From assembly GCA_033065855.1 (NCBI GenBank), contig JAVXUO010001094.1, forward strand, positions 124,001 to 188,000: a stretch of DNA of 64,000 bases, written 5' to 3'. Position 1 is the stretch's first letter, and each line of letters starts with the position of its first letter. The notes below the pieces were generated by a model, which did no database searches, was not told the DNA's origin, and was given only the letters and a program-made list of their open reading frames with translations. The stretch is from Escallonia rubra (lineage: Eukaryota > Streptophyta > Magnoliopsida > Escalloniales > Escalloniaceae). Positions 45,110-56,774 of the stretch are shown here, in pieces. The translations under genes and the position numbers were made by a program.

Positions 45110-46945
45110 CATGTGAAATTTACCCTACGGGGATTTATTTTACTACCAAAAAGATTTATTTTACTACCAAAAAGAGAAGACATGTTATTATTAGAAGTAA
45201 AGAGCAGGGAACTAAGTCAGAATCAGAGTCCGGATTAGAGCCCGATACAGAGTGCACAATCAGGCCAGAATCTAAAAGCAAATCAGAGTGCAAAGCGGGA
45301 TCATCACAAGGCAAATTATGAAAATGACAAGGTACCTCAGGAATAGAAGACTGCTAAGTACTGACCTCCTGCAGAGAAGAAACATGATGGGCACTAACCT
45401 ATATATGGCTATCAAGCTCATGCTGGTGCCCAGTCTCCAACTGACTACGGCTCGGCTGAACACGATCATGAGATAAAGAAGAAGAAGCATCCCGACTAAC
45501 TTTGTTCTTGCCTTTACTTTTCACGGTTGACCACTTTGCTTCTTTCGCCAGAGCAGCAACAGAGGCAGGAGGGGTCGTGACAGATCGCTTCGGAACAGAC
45601 AGTAGGAGAAAGGGGCCTAATGCTCTCAGGCTGAGTACAAGTATGGGTAGTATGTCTGAAGCACTTACACACCGTGCAAACTGGAGGGCGCCACTAATAA
45701 TCTGCCAGAACAATCATAGGATCAGAGGGTGCTTCCTGGCAGGTACTCAAGTTTGGCACAATAACAAGTTCATCAACAAGCTCCCTGGCTGCAGAAATCT
45801 CAACTCACTCTAGCAAAACTTATCCGCTCATAGCTCTCAATAAGCGAATCCACATATAGTGGCTTCCCAATACCACTCGCTACGTAGCTCAACCCACTAG
45901 CTGCCAAGTACTCAACAGGAATATTGTAAAGTCTAACCCATAACAGTAGAACATCAAGAGATTCCCTACACAAATTCATACCCAGTCTCATACACTGTAA
46001 AACAATTAATTTGTTCGCAAATTGCCACGGACCCGAATCTAGAATCTTGTCTACCGTATGCATAGAAGAGAATTTGAAGAAGTAAAAACCCTTGTCATTA
46101 ACTAAAACTTTTTGTTACCCATCTTTCAACCACAACTTACGGGCAATGTTGTTAACAGTGAAATAAGGCAGTTTTTTATCGACAAAGTACCCCACAACAC
46201 AGTTATCCCACAATTCAATACCCTCTTCAGCAATAACTTGAGGTGGAGAAACTTGTACCTTGCCTTCAGAAATCATCGGCGGGAAGTAAGATAATTTCAT
46301 CTTACCTTTAGAACTAGAAGGCCCCGACTTCACCTTGTCAGCCCAGGATGGATGAGGTGAAGAAGCAATAAAGCGCTGAGCGTCAGCCCTAATAGCTCCT
46401 CCCTTTTCCACACCAAAGACAACCCCTCCCCTGGGTCTAGAAGCACCCCATTTACCCCTCCCTCCACTGGCACCCAGGACGAAACCACCTCTATCTCGAG
46501 AAAGCGACAGATAGGCCTGTTGTCGCCGAAGTGAGTCTACCTCTTCTTGCAACACACATTTCTCATCATCGACCTGTCGCCGGTATTCAAGTTCCTCCAT
46601 AAGCAAACCAAACTGACGAGCCGACAATGACCCACTCAAGAAATGATCTTATAACCCTTTAGTTTCTGCTAGAACAGCTGCTTCCTTATCAGAACATTCT
46701 GAACCATCAATTTTCTTCAAAATAGATCCGTCACTCTTAGACATACCCGAGGGGCTAGGGGTAGCCTCCCGATGCATGATCGGCGATGAAGGAGAAGTCA
46801 CCAAATTAGGAACACCAGAGAGATTATCATGAGTAGACAGAGCATTCTGTTTCAGAAAATTGACTACCCGAGTGCCAATAGGAATAAAAAAAGATCGATC
46901 GCCACGAAGGCCAGACTCGGCCAAAGAAGGATTAAAAGTCGCCAT
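45110..46945 (-). pseudogene. LINE D ORF1 (DUF4283-like), two stops and shifts
   Basis: ATG at 46945 opens MATFNPSLAESG. One frame continues to about 45800 interrupted only by stops: TAA at 46651-46649 (before DHFLSGSLSARQ) and TAA near 46115 (after LWLKDG). The DUF4283-like domain is well kept (WQFANKLIVL, LLLWVRLYNIPVEYLAASG, ERISFAR). A two-base loss at about 45805 shifts the frame. The knuckle and tail (DRVQPSRSQLETGHQHELDSH) lie in other frames. It is the best preserved ORF1 in the window. Confidence 0.88.
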
Positions 46946-47738
46946 AAAGAACAGACCCTAAAAAAATTAAATTAAATTAAAATAAATATTTGCGCAACCC
47001 TAATTAGGGCCGGCGCGAGAAGAACAAGAGGGGAGCGGGGGAAAGGGAGGGGAAGGGAAGGGGAGGACGGCCGCCGCACAACGCCGGAGAAGAAAAAAGC
47101 CGCCGACAAAACGCGGCAAGGGAATCAAGACCCACCGACGAGAAAAAGACCGGACAACTAACACCGAAAACTGGTAGCTGGTAAATCCTGATCACCGCAA
47201 AAACAAAACCGACGAGAAGAGCCAGAAAACGGTCGTCACAGATGCCGGCGAAGGACGACAGCACCCAAAATCCGATCAACCGTGCTAGAATTCAACCACC
47301 ACAGTAAGACGGAATAGGGCCGTGACTAATCGGTGCTACGCCGGTCGCTGGAGTTATGCCAGACTACATCATCCAACTCTCTCTCTCTACAGCACTCTCT
47401 CTTGCTAAAGAAATACGAAATCTGGCTACCCCACGGGCCAAACCAAGGAACCTCTGTCCAAAATCAACCACCAGTCAGGCTCACAAGTCTCTAAGAATTG
47501 GAGAAAAAAGCACCACGCAAGCGAAGATCCACCGTCCGAACACTCTAAACCTAGAAGAAACAAGCTAACCCATCAAAATCAAGGGATCCGCGAGCACTTC
47601 TACATCCCGTCAAGGACCAACATGAGAAGAACCCACACTAGCCGCGACAAGTAGCGGCGACACCAGCCATCGAACACAACTAGAAAAGCTGGTGCCGGCG
47701 CCGGGGAAGACCAACAGCCACAACCTAACGGCTAGTTC
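46946..47738 (-). other. 5' UTR of LINE D
   Basis: Homology to the LINE F leader is clear on the minus strand (GGTTTGGCC, CAGATTTCGTATTTCT, GAGAGAGTGCTGTAGAG, ATGATGTAGTC). The CCCTAATTAGGG palindrome lies near 46997-47008. An extra copy of CAACAG.CACA.CCTAACG near 47725 and 47755 suggests a small repeat at the very 5' end. Confidence 0.72.
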
Positions 47739-47835
47739 AGGCCGAAGCAGACCAACAGTCACACCTAACGCAAAATAACAATCTCAACCACCGAGGATCT
47801 AACCACGATCTAGAAGGGCAAGGTAAATCTAAAAT

Positions 47836-47879
47836 GATAAATAATTTCATGAATATGCATCCACCAGAGTTTGTTGGAG
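47836..47879 (+). pseudogene. gag: Start of Tekay-like gypsy gag, left of LINE F
   Basis: The reading FMNMHPPEFVG matches the gag region just before GEGDPDKAKNW, which appears on the far side of LINE F at 56775. GAGTTTGTTGGAG occurs here at 47867-47879 and again at 56775-56787. The fragment is short, so the call depends on that repeat. How far it extends left of 47836 is unclear. Confidence 0.65.
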
Positions 47880-47972
47880 TTGAGACTTCTTCATAATTCC
47901 CCAGAAGCATTGTTGTAGAAGTTTCATCATTCCCAAGTGCAGAGAGTGCTTTTGCCTTTTCTCCATTTTTTT
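47880..47972. other. 93 unassigned bases before the LINE F start
   Basis: The sequence lies between the 13-base duplication and the LINE F 5' terminus (AAAAAAACTAGC at 47973). It has no match to other LINE copies here. It could be an extra 5' LINE segment, a co-inserted transcript piece or filler. Confidence 0.5.
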
Positions 47973-48749
47973 AAAAAAACTAGCCGTTAGAGAGTGCTTC
48001 CGGTGCCGTTAGCCTGCGTCTAGCGGCCGATGATCTTCCTTCTAGCGGCCCGTGGTTAGGCCGACGACCACCCTTCCTTGGTTTGGCCGTGAGGTGGCCG
48101 GATTTCATTTTTCTGTAGAGAGAGAGTGTTGTAGAGTGTTAGATGATGTAGTCAATTTCTAGGGCTCCGTGGAGTGCATCCGACGACCGACGTAACTCCG
48201 ATTAGTTACGGATATGTTCAGTGTTTCTACGGTGGTCGGTTTCTGGCAAGGTTGGCTGGAATACGGCGGCTGGGGACCTCTATGCTAGCGACTGGTGGCT
48301 AGTTCTGGTCAGAGGTAGCGCGTTTTGGCCGTGAGGTGGACAAAGTTTTTGCGTTCTGTTAGAGAGAGAAAGTGCAGATCGAGGTTTGTTTTGGTCGTGG
48401 CTGTGAGTGGCTTCGATCTGGTCGTGCTTAGCTTGGTTTCACGGTTGGTTTCCGCACTGTTAAATGTGCCGGCTTGGTGTAACTAATCGGCGCTCTCCTT
48501 TCTGGCTTCTTCGTCTTCTGTGTGACCGGCTGGCGGCAGTTTGTTCTTATCGCGGGTTGGCCACTATTTTCTCCTCTCCACCTGTGGTGTAGGGCGACGT
48601 CTTCTTCCCCTTCCCTTCCCTCCTCCTCCCCCTTCCCTTCCCCTCCCGCTCCCCTGCTCCTCTTCCTACTGTTCCCTTGCATCGGCCCTAATTAGGGTTG
48701 CGTAGTTTTTTTTTTTGTTGTGTTTTTTTTTTTTTAGGGTCTGTTCTTT
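47973..48749 (+). other. 5' UTR of LINE F
   Basis: A 777-base leader, G/T-rich with GCGGCC-containing repeats (CTAGCGGCC twice near 48025), a C/T-rich block (48600-48665), the CCCTAATTAGGGTTGCG palindrome and two T runs just before the ORF1 ATG. It probably holds the internal promoter (inference). Confidence 0.72.
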
Positions 48750-50611
48750 ATGGCGTCTTCTGGTCCTTCATTGGCCAAGTCTGCCCGTGGTAATGGTCGC
48801 TCTTTTCAGATGCCTGTTGGCACTCGAATATCCGATTCTTTGCAACAACAAGCTTTGTCTGCTCTCTTGTGTTCCTAATTTGGTGGCGTCTCCTTCACTG
48901 CCGATCAAGCATCGGGAGGCTACCCCTGGCCCTTCGGGTATGTCAAAGAGTGATGGATCTCTTTTGAAGAGAAATGATGGTTCAAACTGTTCTGATGAGG
49001 AAGCAGCTGTCCCAGCGGAAACTAGCGGGCTACAGGATCATTTCTTGAGTGGTTCGTTGTCGGCCCGTCAGTTTGGTTTGCTTATGGAGGAACTTGAGTA
49101 CCGGCGTCAGGTCGGTGATGAGAAATGTGTGTTGTTAGCAGAAGTGGACTCATTTAGGCGGCAGCTGGGCTCTCGGTCCTGTTCTCGAGATAGAGGTGGT
49201 ACTAGCCGGAGTGCCAGAGGAGGGAGGGGCAATCATGATGATACTCGACCCAAGGAAGGGATAGCCTTTGGTGAGTAAGGGAGAAAGAGATATTAGGGCA
49301 AATGCTCAGCGCTTTATTGCTTCTTCACCTCATCCATCCTGGGCTGACAAGGTGAAGCCAGGACCTTCCAGTTCTAGAGGTAAGATGAAATTATCTTACT
49401 TCCCGCGACGATTTCTGAAGGAAAGGTACAAGTTTCTCCACCTAAAGTTATTGCTGAGGAGGGCATTAAATTGTGGGATAATTGTGTTGTGGGCTACTTT
49501 GTCGATAAAAAATTACCTTATTTCACTGTTAACAACATTGCCCGTAAATTGTGGTTGAAAGATGGGTTGCAAAAGGTTTTAGTTAACGATAAGGGTTTTT
49601 ATTTCTTCAAATTCTCTTCTGTGGATACGGTTGACAAGATTCTAGATTCGAGTCTGTGGCATTTTGCGAACAAATTAATTATTTTGCAACGTTGGAGACT
49701 TGGTATGAATTTATGCAATGAGTCCCTTGATGTTCTACCGTTATGGGTTAGACTCTACAACATTCATGTTGAGTACCTGACAGTTAGTGGGTTGAGTTAC
49801 GTAGCGAGTGGCATTGGGAAGCCACTATATGCAGACTCGCTTGATGAGAGATGTGAGCGGATAAGTTTTGCCAGAGTATGTGTTGAGGTTTCTACAACCA
49901 GGGAGCTTGTTGATGAACTTGTTATTGTGCCAAACTTGAGTACCTGGCAGGAAGGAGATCCCCCCTCTGATCATGTGACTGTTCAGGCAGATTATCAGTG
50001 GCGCCCTCCAGTTTTCACGATGTGCAAGTGCTTCGGACATACTACCATGTCTTGTATTCAGACTAAAAGCGATAGGCCCCCTCTTCCTTCAATGTTTGTT
50101 CCAAGCAATCTGACACTTCCATTCCTGCCTCTGTTCCTGCTCTGGCAAAAGAAGCAGAGTGGACAACCGTGAAAAGTAAAGGCAAGGACAAAGTCAGAAA
50201 GGGTTATTCGTCATCTTTATCTCTTGATCGTGTTCAGCAGAGCCACAGTCAGTTGGAGACTAGGCACTAGCAAGAGCTTGATAGCCAGGTGCAGGTTAGT
50301 GCCCAGCATGTTTCTTCTCAGCAGGAGGTTAGTATTCAGCCGTCTTTTCTACCAGAGGTACCATGTCATTTTCATAATTTGCCTATTGATGATCATGTTT
50401 TGCATTCTGATTTGCATTTAGATTTCGGCCTGATTGTTCACTCTGAGTCGGGTTCTTATCCGGATTCTGATTCAGATTTCATTCTCTGCTCTCTTACTCC
50501 AAATGCTAATATGTCTTCTCATTTGGTAGTAAAGTAAACCTTGGCTCTAGTATTATTAATAAGAAGACAAAGAAAAAGAAGAAGTTTCCCCGTAGGGGAA
50601 ACTTCACCTGA
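48750..50611 (+). pseudogene. LINE F ORF1 (DUF4283-like, CCHC), broken
   Basis: ATG 48750 opens MASSGPSLAKS, parallel to LINE D. The frame shifts near 48865, continues to 49278 through the coiled coil (LSARQFGLLMEELEYRRQ), shifts again, and resumes at 49471-50172 with an uninterrupted DUF4283-like domain (VVGYFVDKKLPYFTVNNI, FANKLIILQRWRLGMN, LPLWVRLYNIHVEYL, FARVCVEVSTTRELVDELV). The knuckle reads FTMCKCFGHTTMSC, so its first Cys is Phe. The tail is frameshifted and ends RRGNFT-stop at 50609-50611. Confidence 0.88.
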
Positions 50612-52113
50612 CTCTTACTTTTTGCTTGTTACATCCTTTTGGTTTTTGGTATCATGCATAACATCCTTTGCTGGAATTCTCGAGGATTCAACACTAGTGG
50701 TAAGCAAGTGGAGGCCCAACATATGATTGCCTCCTTAGGTGTTATGATTTTTGGGATCTTGGAAACCAGAGTAGTAGCCCCTAATGCATTGATTATATAT
50801 AACCGTAGATTTCCTGGTTGGTCCTTTATAAATAACTACCAATTTTCTGTGAATGGTAGAATTTGGGTTTTATCGAATCCCAAAGTAGTTAGTGTTACTT
50901 GTCTTGGTATGTCAGATCAAATAATTCACTGTCAAGTGAAATTAATAGATAAGTTGCCTCCTTTTTTTTGTTTCCTTTTGTGTATGGTTCTAATGATTCT
51001 AGTGGGAGATCTGTGCTCTGGCAGGAACTTGAGTATCGGCCTCGCCTTTTTGGGAATGATCCCTGGTTGGTACTTGGTGATTTTAATACTATACAGAGTC
51101 CGAGTGAGAAATTAGGGGGTAGCAGTAGATGGCCTCGCTACTTTCAGGAGTTCCATGATTGTTTGGTTACTTCGGAACTTTCAGATTTGAAGTATTCTGG
51201 TTGCTTTTATACGTGGACTAACTGTCAAGATGATGGTGATACTATTTGTAGGAAGCTTGACTGTGTCCTTGTTAATGATACTTGGATCTCTAAATTTCTT
51301 AAATCTGAAGCGATTTTTCGTCCAAGAGGTATTTCTGATCATTCACCCATCTTTGTCCACTCTCTTGTCAAGGTTGACAAGGTGCCCAAGCCATTTAATT
51401 TTTTTGATATGTGGGCCAATCATCATAAGTTTTTGCCTCTAGTTGCTAAAGTGAAGGGCACACCCCTTGCGGGTTGTGCTATGTTCAGGGTTGTCAGGAA
51501 GCTAAAGCTGCTTAAGTTGCAGCTTAAGGACTTCAATAAGGAACACTTTAGCAACATTTTAGGTAGACTTAATGAGGCCAGAGCTTCCTTAGAGTAAGCT
51601 CAGAACATGTTAGCTTTGAACCCTTTTGACCCTGTGTGGCGTCGGATTGAAAAAGAGAAGTTAGAACTTTTTGCTAGACTGAGTGGAGAGGAGGAGAGTT
51701 TCCTCAAGCAAAAATTTGGGATTCACTGGCTTGATGTGGGTGATAAAAATAACAAATTTTTCTTCAAGTCAGTTAATAAGAGAAGGAATTTTAATAAAAA
51801 TAGTTTTATTCTTTGGTCTGATGGGACTACCCCAGAAGACTCGAATTTGGTTAAGGGTTCGATTTTTGACCATTTTCAGAGTTTGTTGGGAACTCATGGT
51901 CCAGGTCACTATCCGGGTTTGAATGAACTGAGGCACTGGATGTCAAAATCCCTTTTTGATTCTCAGCAGCGTGAGATGGGTCGTGAGGTTACTGAGGATG
52001 AGATTCGAAAGGTTTTCTTCTCTCTCAGGGATGGTAAATCCCCTGTTCCCGATGGGTATAGCGCCCTATATTTTAAGAGGACATGGCATATTGTGGGGGA
52101 AGAGATTGTGGAA

Positions 52114-54330
52114 TTGCCTCTCGAAGTATTGTAGATAATATCCTCTTGTCTCAGGAGCTCTTGCGAAACTATCATCGGGAGGATTTCAAGGTTCCTTGAT
52201 GTGCCATGAAGATGGATTTGATGAAGGCCTATGATTGTTTGCATTGGGATTTTCTTTTTGATGTGTTGATTTGCCTTAGATTTCCCCCCATGGTTATTAG
52301 ATGGATCAAAACATGTGTCTCTAACACGAGTTTTTTGATCATCATTAACGGGGAATCTAATGGTTTCTTTCGGGGTTGGCGAGGTATTAGGCAGGGGGAT
52401 CCGATGTCTCCTTACCTTTTTGTTATCTTCATGGATGTTGCAGAGACTTGTTCTTGGTAGTCAGCTTCGTTACCACTGGAGATGCCAAAAGGATGGTATT
52501 TTTCAACTTGCCTTTGTTGATGATCTCATGTTTTTTTGTCGGGGTGACCTTCCTTCGGTTCAGGTCTTGAAACATGGGCTCTCTGTCTTCCAGTAGTTCT
52601 CAGGACTTGTTCCCAATCCGAATAAGAGCCATGTCTTTTTCTCTGGTGTTGAGCCTTCTACCAAGGCTTTGATCTCTTCTTGTCTTGGCTTTCTTGAGGG
52701 AGATCTCCCTATGCTATAACTGGGAGTCCCTCTGATTTCCACTTGTTTGCGGAAAGAGGACTGTCAATCTCTTCTGGACCGCATCGTGAAGAAAGTCAAG
52801 CATTAGACTTGTAATTACTTGTCGTATGATGGTAGGGTCCAATTGTTTAGATCAGTTTTGTTCTCTATCCAAGTGTACTGGGCTTTAGTTTTTATCCTTC
52901 CAAAGAAAGTGATACTAGATATGGAGAGGATATTTTGAGCTTTCCTTTGGAAGGGTACGGGGCTGTGTACCACGGGAGCCAAGGTGGCTTGGGCTGATGT
53001 ATGTTGTCCTGAGGTAGAGGGTGGCCTGGGTATTAAGCAGATTAAGGTGTGGAATTTTAGTGCCATCTCTAGGCACATTTGGTCCATCATATCCTTCAGG
53101 TCGGACTCCCTTTGGCCGCGATGGGTCAAGTCCAATATTCTGATAGGATGGAGTTTTTGGGAAGTCTCTTGCCCTAGCGACTGTAGCTGGTCTTGGCGTA
53201 AGACTATCATGGTTAGGGATATGATTCGTTCTTTCCCGTCTACTGCTTCACTACGAGCATAGTGAAGCTTGGGGAGCGTTGAAGCTTGCTTTTTCTCCAG
53301 AACAGTATATAGTTGGGGATGGTAGTAGGATCTCTCTGTGGTTTGATTGGTGGCATCCGATAGGCCCTATCATTCCTACCTTTTCTGGCAGGATTATTTC
53401 TGACTCGAGTCTGGATAGGCGAGCGAGGGTTTCTGCTTTTATCTTTGGTTCATCATGGTGTTGGCCTGTGTCCAATACCCCTGAGCTCATGGAGTTGCGC
53501 AAGAGTACCCCTAGCTCTTTTCATCCTGCCCCGGATACGCCTGATAGGATCGTCTAGACGGTTAATGGTTCTGGGGATTTCTTCAGTGCGAGTACGTGGG
53601 AAGCCCTTCGTCAAAAGCGGCTGTTAGCTACGTGGGCTTGCTTACTGTCGTGTAAGTGGCATGTTCCACGTCATAACTTCATCTTATGGCTGGCTATTAG
53701 GGAGAGGTTAAGTACGCAGGATAGGCTTTTTGCTTTTCATGTTATTCCTAGCGTGAGCTGTGTTTTCTGTCACATTCCTTTTGAGTCCATTGATCATCAA
53801 TTTTTTTATTGCCCTTTCGCGTTCAGATTATGGTCTATTATTCAAAAGAAATGCAATTTTAACTGGCCTATGTTGAGTTGGCATGATATGGTTGAAAGAG
53901 CTTCCTCAGAATGGCAAGGCCCTGGATTCCTGGCATCTGTCTGTCGGATAGCGTTTGCGGCGTTGGTGTACTATATCTGGCGAGAGCGGAATTCTCGTTC
54001 TTTCCAGAATAAGTATACTGAGGTGGTTTCTTGTTCTGCAGGTCTTGTGCAGATCATCCGGTGGAGGTTATTCTCTTGTAGAAAAGTGGCCAATACCCTG
54101 ACTAACCGATGGTTCCAGGGTGAATGCCACTCCCCGACTCCATATTCTGCTGATTCCGTCATCTTTTGGTCAAATCAAGTTTTGGGTGATCGATTTGTGT
54201 ACAGACAGACCAATGCAGCTTTTAGCATGCTATATCACAGTTTTCGTGTGATAGTTTTTCCACCAGGACTTCTAGATTCCGCGTGGCTTCTCGTGTGGTC
54301 ACTACTGGGTCCTTTGTATTTCTTTTGCTG
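52114..54330 (+). pseudogene. LINE G ORF2 C-terminal part, broken
   Basis: RT from LRNYHREDF onward, KMDLMKAYDCLHWD, GWRGIRQGDP and the active-site box FVDD (52513-52524). A block of about 25 bases after CMDVLAG is lost near 52440. zf-RVT (CVFCHIPFESIDHQFFYCPF) and the C-terminus YYIWRERNSRSFQNKY follow in an open frame, 53753-54331. A 68-base insertion absent from other copies lies at about 53239-53306. As a truncated copy it never encoded a full ORF2. Confidence 0.88.
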
Positions 54331-54526
54331 ATCTAGCTTCGTTGTTATGTATTAATTTTTTTCTTTTGTGGCATGTGTGGCTTGTTTCTGCCTAGCTTAG
54401 GTTTTATGTTCGCTCTTGTTTAGCAAGACTCGCATTTCGTTGTTGTTTTCCTGGGATATGCCCCTTGCAGATGTTGTACTTTTGTTTCATCGGTTGACAT
54501 ATATTTTTATTTACCAAAAAAAAAAA
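52114..54526 (+). mobile_element. LINE G, 5'-truncated, nested in LINE F
   Basis: It begins inside RT (equivalent to FVASRSIADN) and runs to a complete 3' end: the UTR, TTTAGCAAGACTCG, ATATGCCCCTTGC, ATATATTTTTATTTACC and a run of A. It is flanked by the 11-base duplication AGATTGTGGAA (52103-52113 and 54527-54537). Other LINE copies have this target once (GAGATTGTGGAAGCG). 5' truncation, A tail and a target duplication of this size are all signs of target-primed reverse transcription. Confidence 0.94.
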
Positions 54527-56774
54527 AGATTGTGGAAGCAGTTCAGGATTTTTGTGGTAATGGTCAGCTTCTTAAAGAAGTTAACCATACTTTCCTTGTC
54601 TTAATTCCCAAAGTTCCTAATCCCTCGAGCCTTAATGATTACAGGCCTATTTTTTGCTGTAACACGATTTATAAGTGCAAAGCCAAGATCATTGCTAATC
54701 ATGTTAAGGTGGTTCTTGGGGACCTCATTGATCCTTCCCAGACGGCCTTTGTTGCCTCTCAGAGTATTGCAGATAATATCTTTTGTCTCAGGAGCTCATG
54801 CGAAACTATCATTGGGAGGATTTCAGGGTTCCTAGATGTGCGATAAAGGTGGATTTGATGAAGGCCTATGATTGTTTGCATTGGGATTTTCTTTTTGATG
54901 TGTTGATTTGCCTTAGATTTCCCCCCACGGTTATTAGATGGATCAAAGCCTGTGTCTCTAGCTCAAGCTTTTCGATCATCATAAACGGGGAATCAAATGG
55001 TTTCTTTCGGGGTAGGCGAGGTATCAGGCAGGGGGATCTGATGTCTCCCTACCTTTTTGTTATTTGCATGGATGTTCTTGCAGGGATGTTGGAGAGACTA
55101 GTAGTTCGTAGTCAGTTTCGCTACCACTGGAGGTGCCAAAATGATGGTATCTTCCAGCTTACCTTTGCTGACGATCTCATGCTTTTTTGTCGGGGTGACC
55201 GTCCTTCGGTTCAGGTCTTGAAACATGGTCTCACTGTCTTCCAACAGTTCTCGGGACTCGTTCCCAACCCTAATAAGAGCCATGTTTTTTTCTCTGGTAT
55301 TGAGCCTACTACCAAGGCTTTGATCTCTTCTTGTCTTGGCTTTCTCGAGGGAGAGCTCCATATGCAATATCTTGGTGTCCCTCTGATCTCCACTTGTTTG
55401 CGAAAAGAGGACTACCGGCCTCTCATGGACCGTATAGTGAAGAAAGTTAAGCATTGGACTTGGAATTACATGTCGTATGCCGGTAGGGTCCAGTTGATTA
55501 GATCAGTCTTATTCTCTATCTAGGTGTACTGTGCTTCTGTTTTTATCCTTCCAAAGAAAGTGATTCTGGAGATGGAGAGTATATTTTGAGCTTTCCTTTG
55601 GAAGGGTACGGGGCTTTGTACCACGGGAGCCAAGGTGGCTTGGGCTGATGTATGTTGTCCTGAGGAAAAAGGTCGCCTGGGTATTAAGTAGATTGAGGTG
55701 TGGAATTATGCTGCCATCTCTAGGCACATTTGGTTCATCATATCTTTCAGGTCAGACTCTCTTTGGCCGCGGTGGGTCAAGTCCAATATTTTGATAGGAA
55801 GGAGTTTTTGGGAAGTCTTTTGCCCCGGTAATTGTAGCTGGTCTTGGCGTAAGATTCTCATGGTTAGGGATATGATTTGCTCTTTCCCTTGGTATATTGT
55901 CGGGGATGGCAGTAGGATCTCTCTGTGGTTTGATGGGTGGCATCCGATAGGTTCTATCATCCCTACCCTTGCTGATAGGATTATTTCTGACTCGGGTCTG
56001 GGTAGGCGAGTGAGGGTTTTTTATGTGATCTTTGGCTCATCGTGGTGTTGGCCTGTGTCCAATACCCTTGAGCTCATGGAGGTGCACGAGAGTACCCCTA
56101 GCTCTTTTCGTCCCGCCCCGGATACGCCAGACAGGATCGTCTGGACTGTTAGTGGTTCTGGGGATTTCTCCATTGCGAGTACGTGGGAAGCCCTTCGTCA
56201 CAAGCGGCTGCTAGTTGGATGGGCTTGCTTACTGTCATGTAAGTGGCATGTTCCACGTCATAACTTCGTCTTATGGCTGGCCATTAAGGAGAGGGTAAGT
56301 ACGCAGGATATAATTTTTTCTTTTCATGTCATTCCTAGTATAAGCTGTGTTTTCTGTCACATTCCTTTTGAGTCCCTTGACCATCTATTTATTAATTGCC
56401 CTTTCACGTTCAGATTATGGTCTGATATTCAAAAGAAATGTAATTTTAACTGGCGTATGTTAACTTGGCAGGGTATGGTTGATAAAGCTTCCTCTGAGTG
56501 GCAGGGCCTTGGATTCCCGGCATCTGTCTGTCGGATAGCATGTACGGCGTTGGTGTACTATATCTGGCGAGAGCAGAATTCTCGTTCCTTCCAGAATAAG
56601 TATACTGATGTGGTTTCTTGTTCTGCAGGTCTTGTGCAGATCATCCGGTGGAGGTTATTCTCTTGTAGAAAAGTATCCAACACCACGGCTAACCGATGGT
56701 TCCAGAGTGAATGGCAGCTCCCTGACTCCATATTCGCCTGATTAAAGCCAGATTTGTTTTTGGGTGATCGGTCT

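Larger units (their letters stand above)
41764..47738 (-). mobile_element. LINE D, 5'-complete, 3' end missing
   Basis: On the minus strand it starts near 47738 with AACTAGCCGTTAG, the terminus shared with LINE F. It has a 5' UTR, ORF1 from 46945 and ORF2 from 45064. It ends abruptly after FTFRLWS in the zf-RVT region at 41764, against gypsy integrase. It faces LINE F head to head, with the 5' ends about 240 bases apart. Confidence 0.87.
50654..56741 (+). pseudogene. LINE F ORF2, split by LINE G, few defects
   Basis: ATG 50654 gives MHNILCWNSRGFN and the endonuclease (FGILETRVVAPN, GNDPWLVLGDFNTIQ, CFYTWTNCQDDGDT, GISDHSP). A slip in a T run near 50968 shifts the frame, and a TAA at about 51597 replaces Tyr in SLEYAQ. 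RT begins (DGKSPVPDGYSALYF) and is cut at 52113. After LINE G it resumes at 54538, with one shift near 54785. Then a single frame runs 54783-56741 with only three stops (near 55521, 55588 and 55687). It carries RRGIRQGDL, an intact FADD at 55164-55175 and zf-RVT CVFCHIPFESLDHLFINCPF. It is the best preserved ORF2 half here. Confidence 0.9.
47973..56774 (+). mobile_element. LINE F, host of nested LINE G
   Basis: It starts AAAAAAACTAGCCGTTAG and has a 5' UTR, ORF1 (48750-50611) and ORF2 (50654-56741). LINE G interrupts it at 52114-54526. LINE F continues from 54527 through RT and zf-RVT and stops about 30 bases after the ORF2 stop, at 56774, without its 3' UTR terminus. The next bases, GAGTTTGTTGGAG, repeat the target sequence seen at 47867. 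It sits inside the gag of a Tekay-like gypsy element. Confidence 0.9.
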
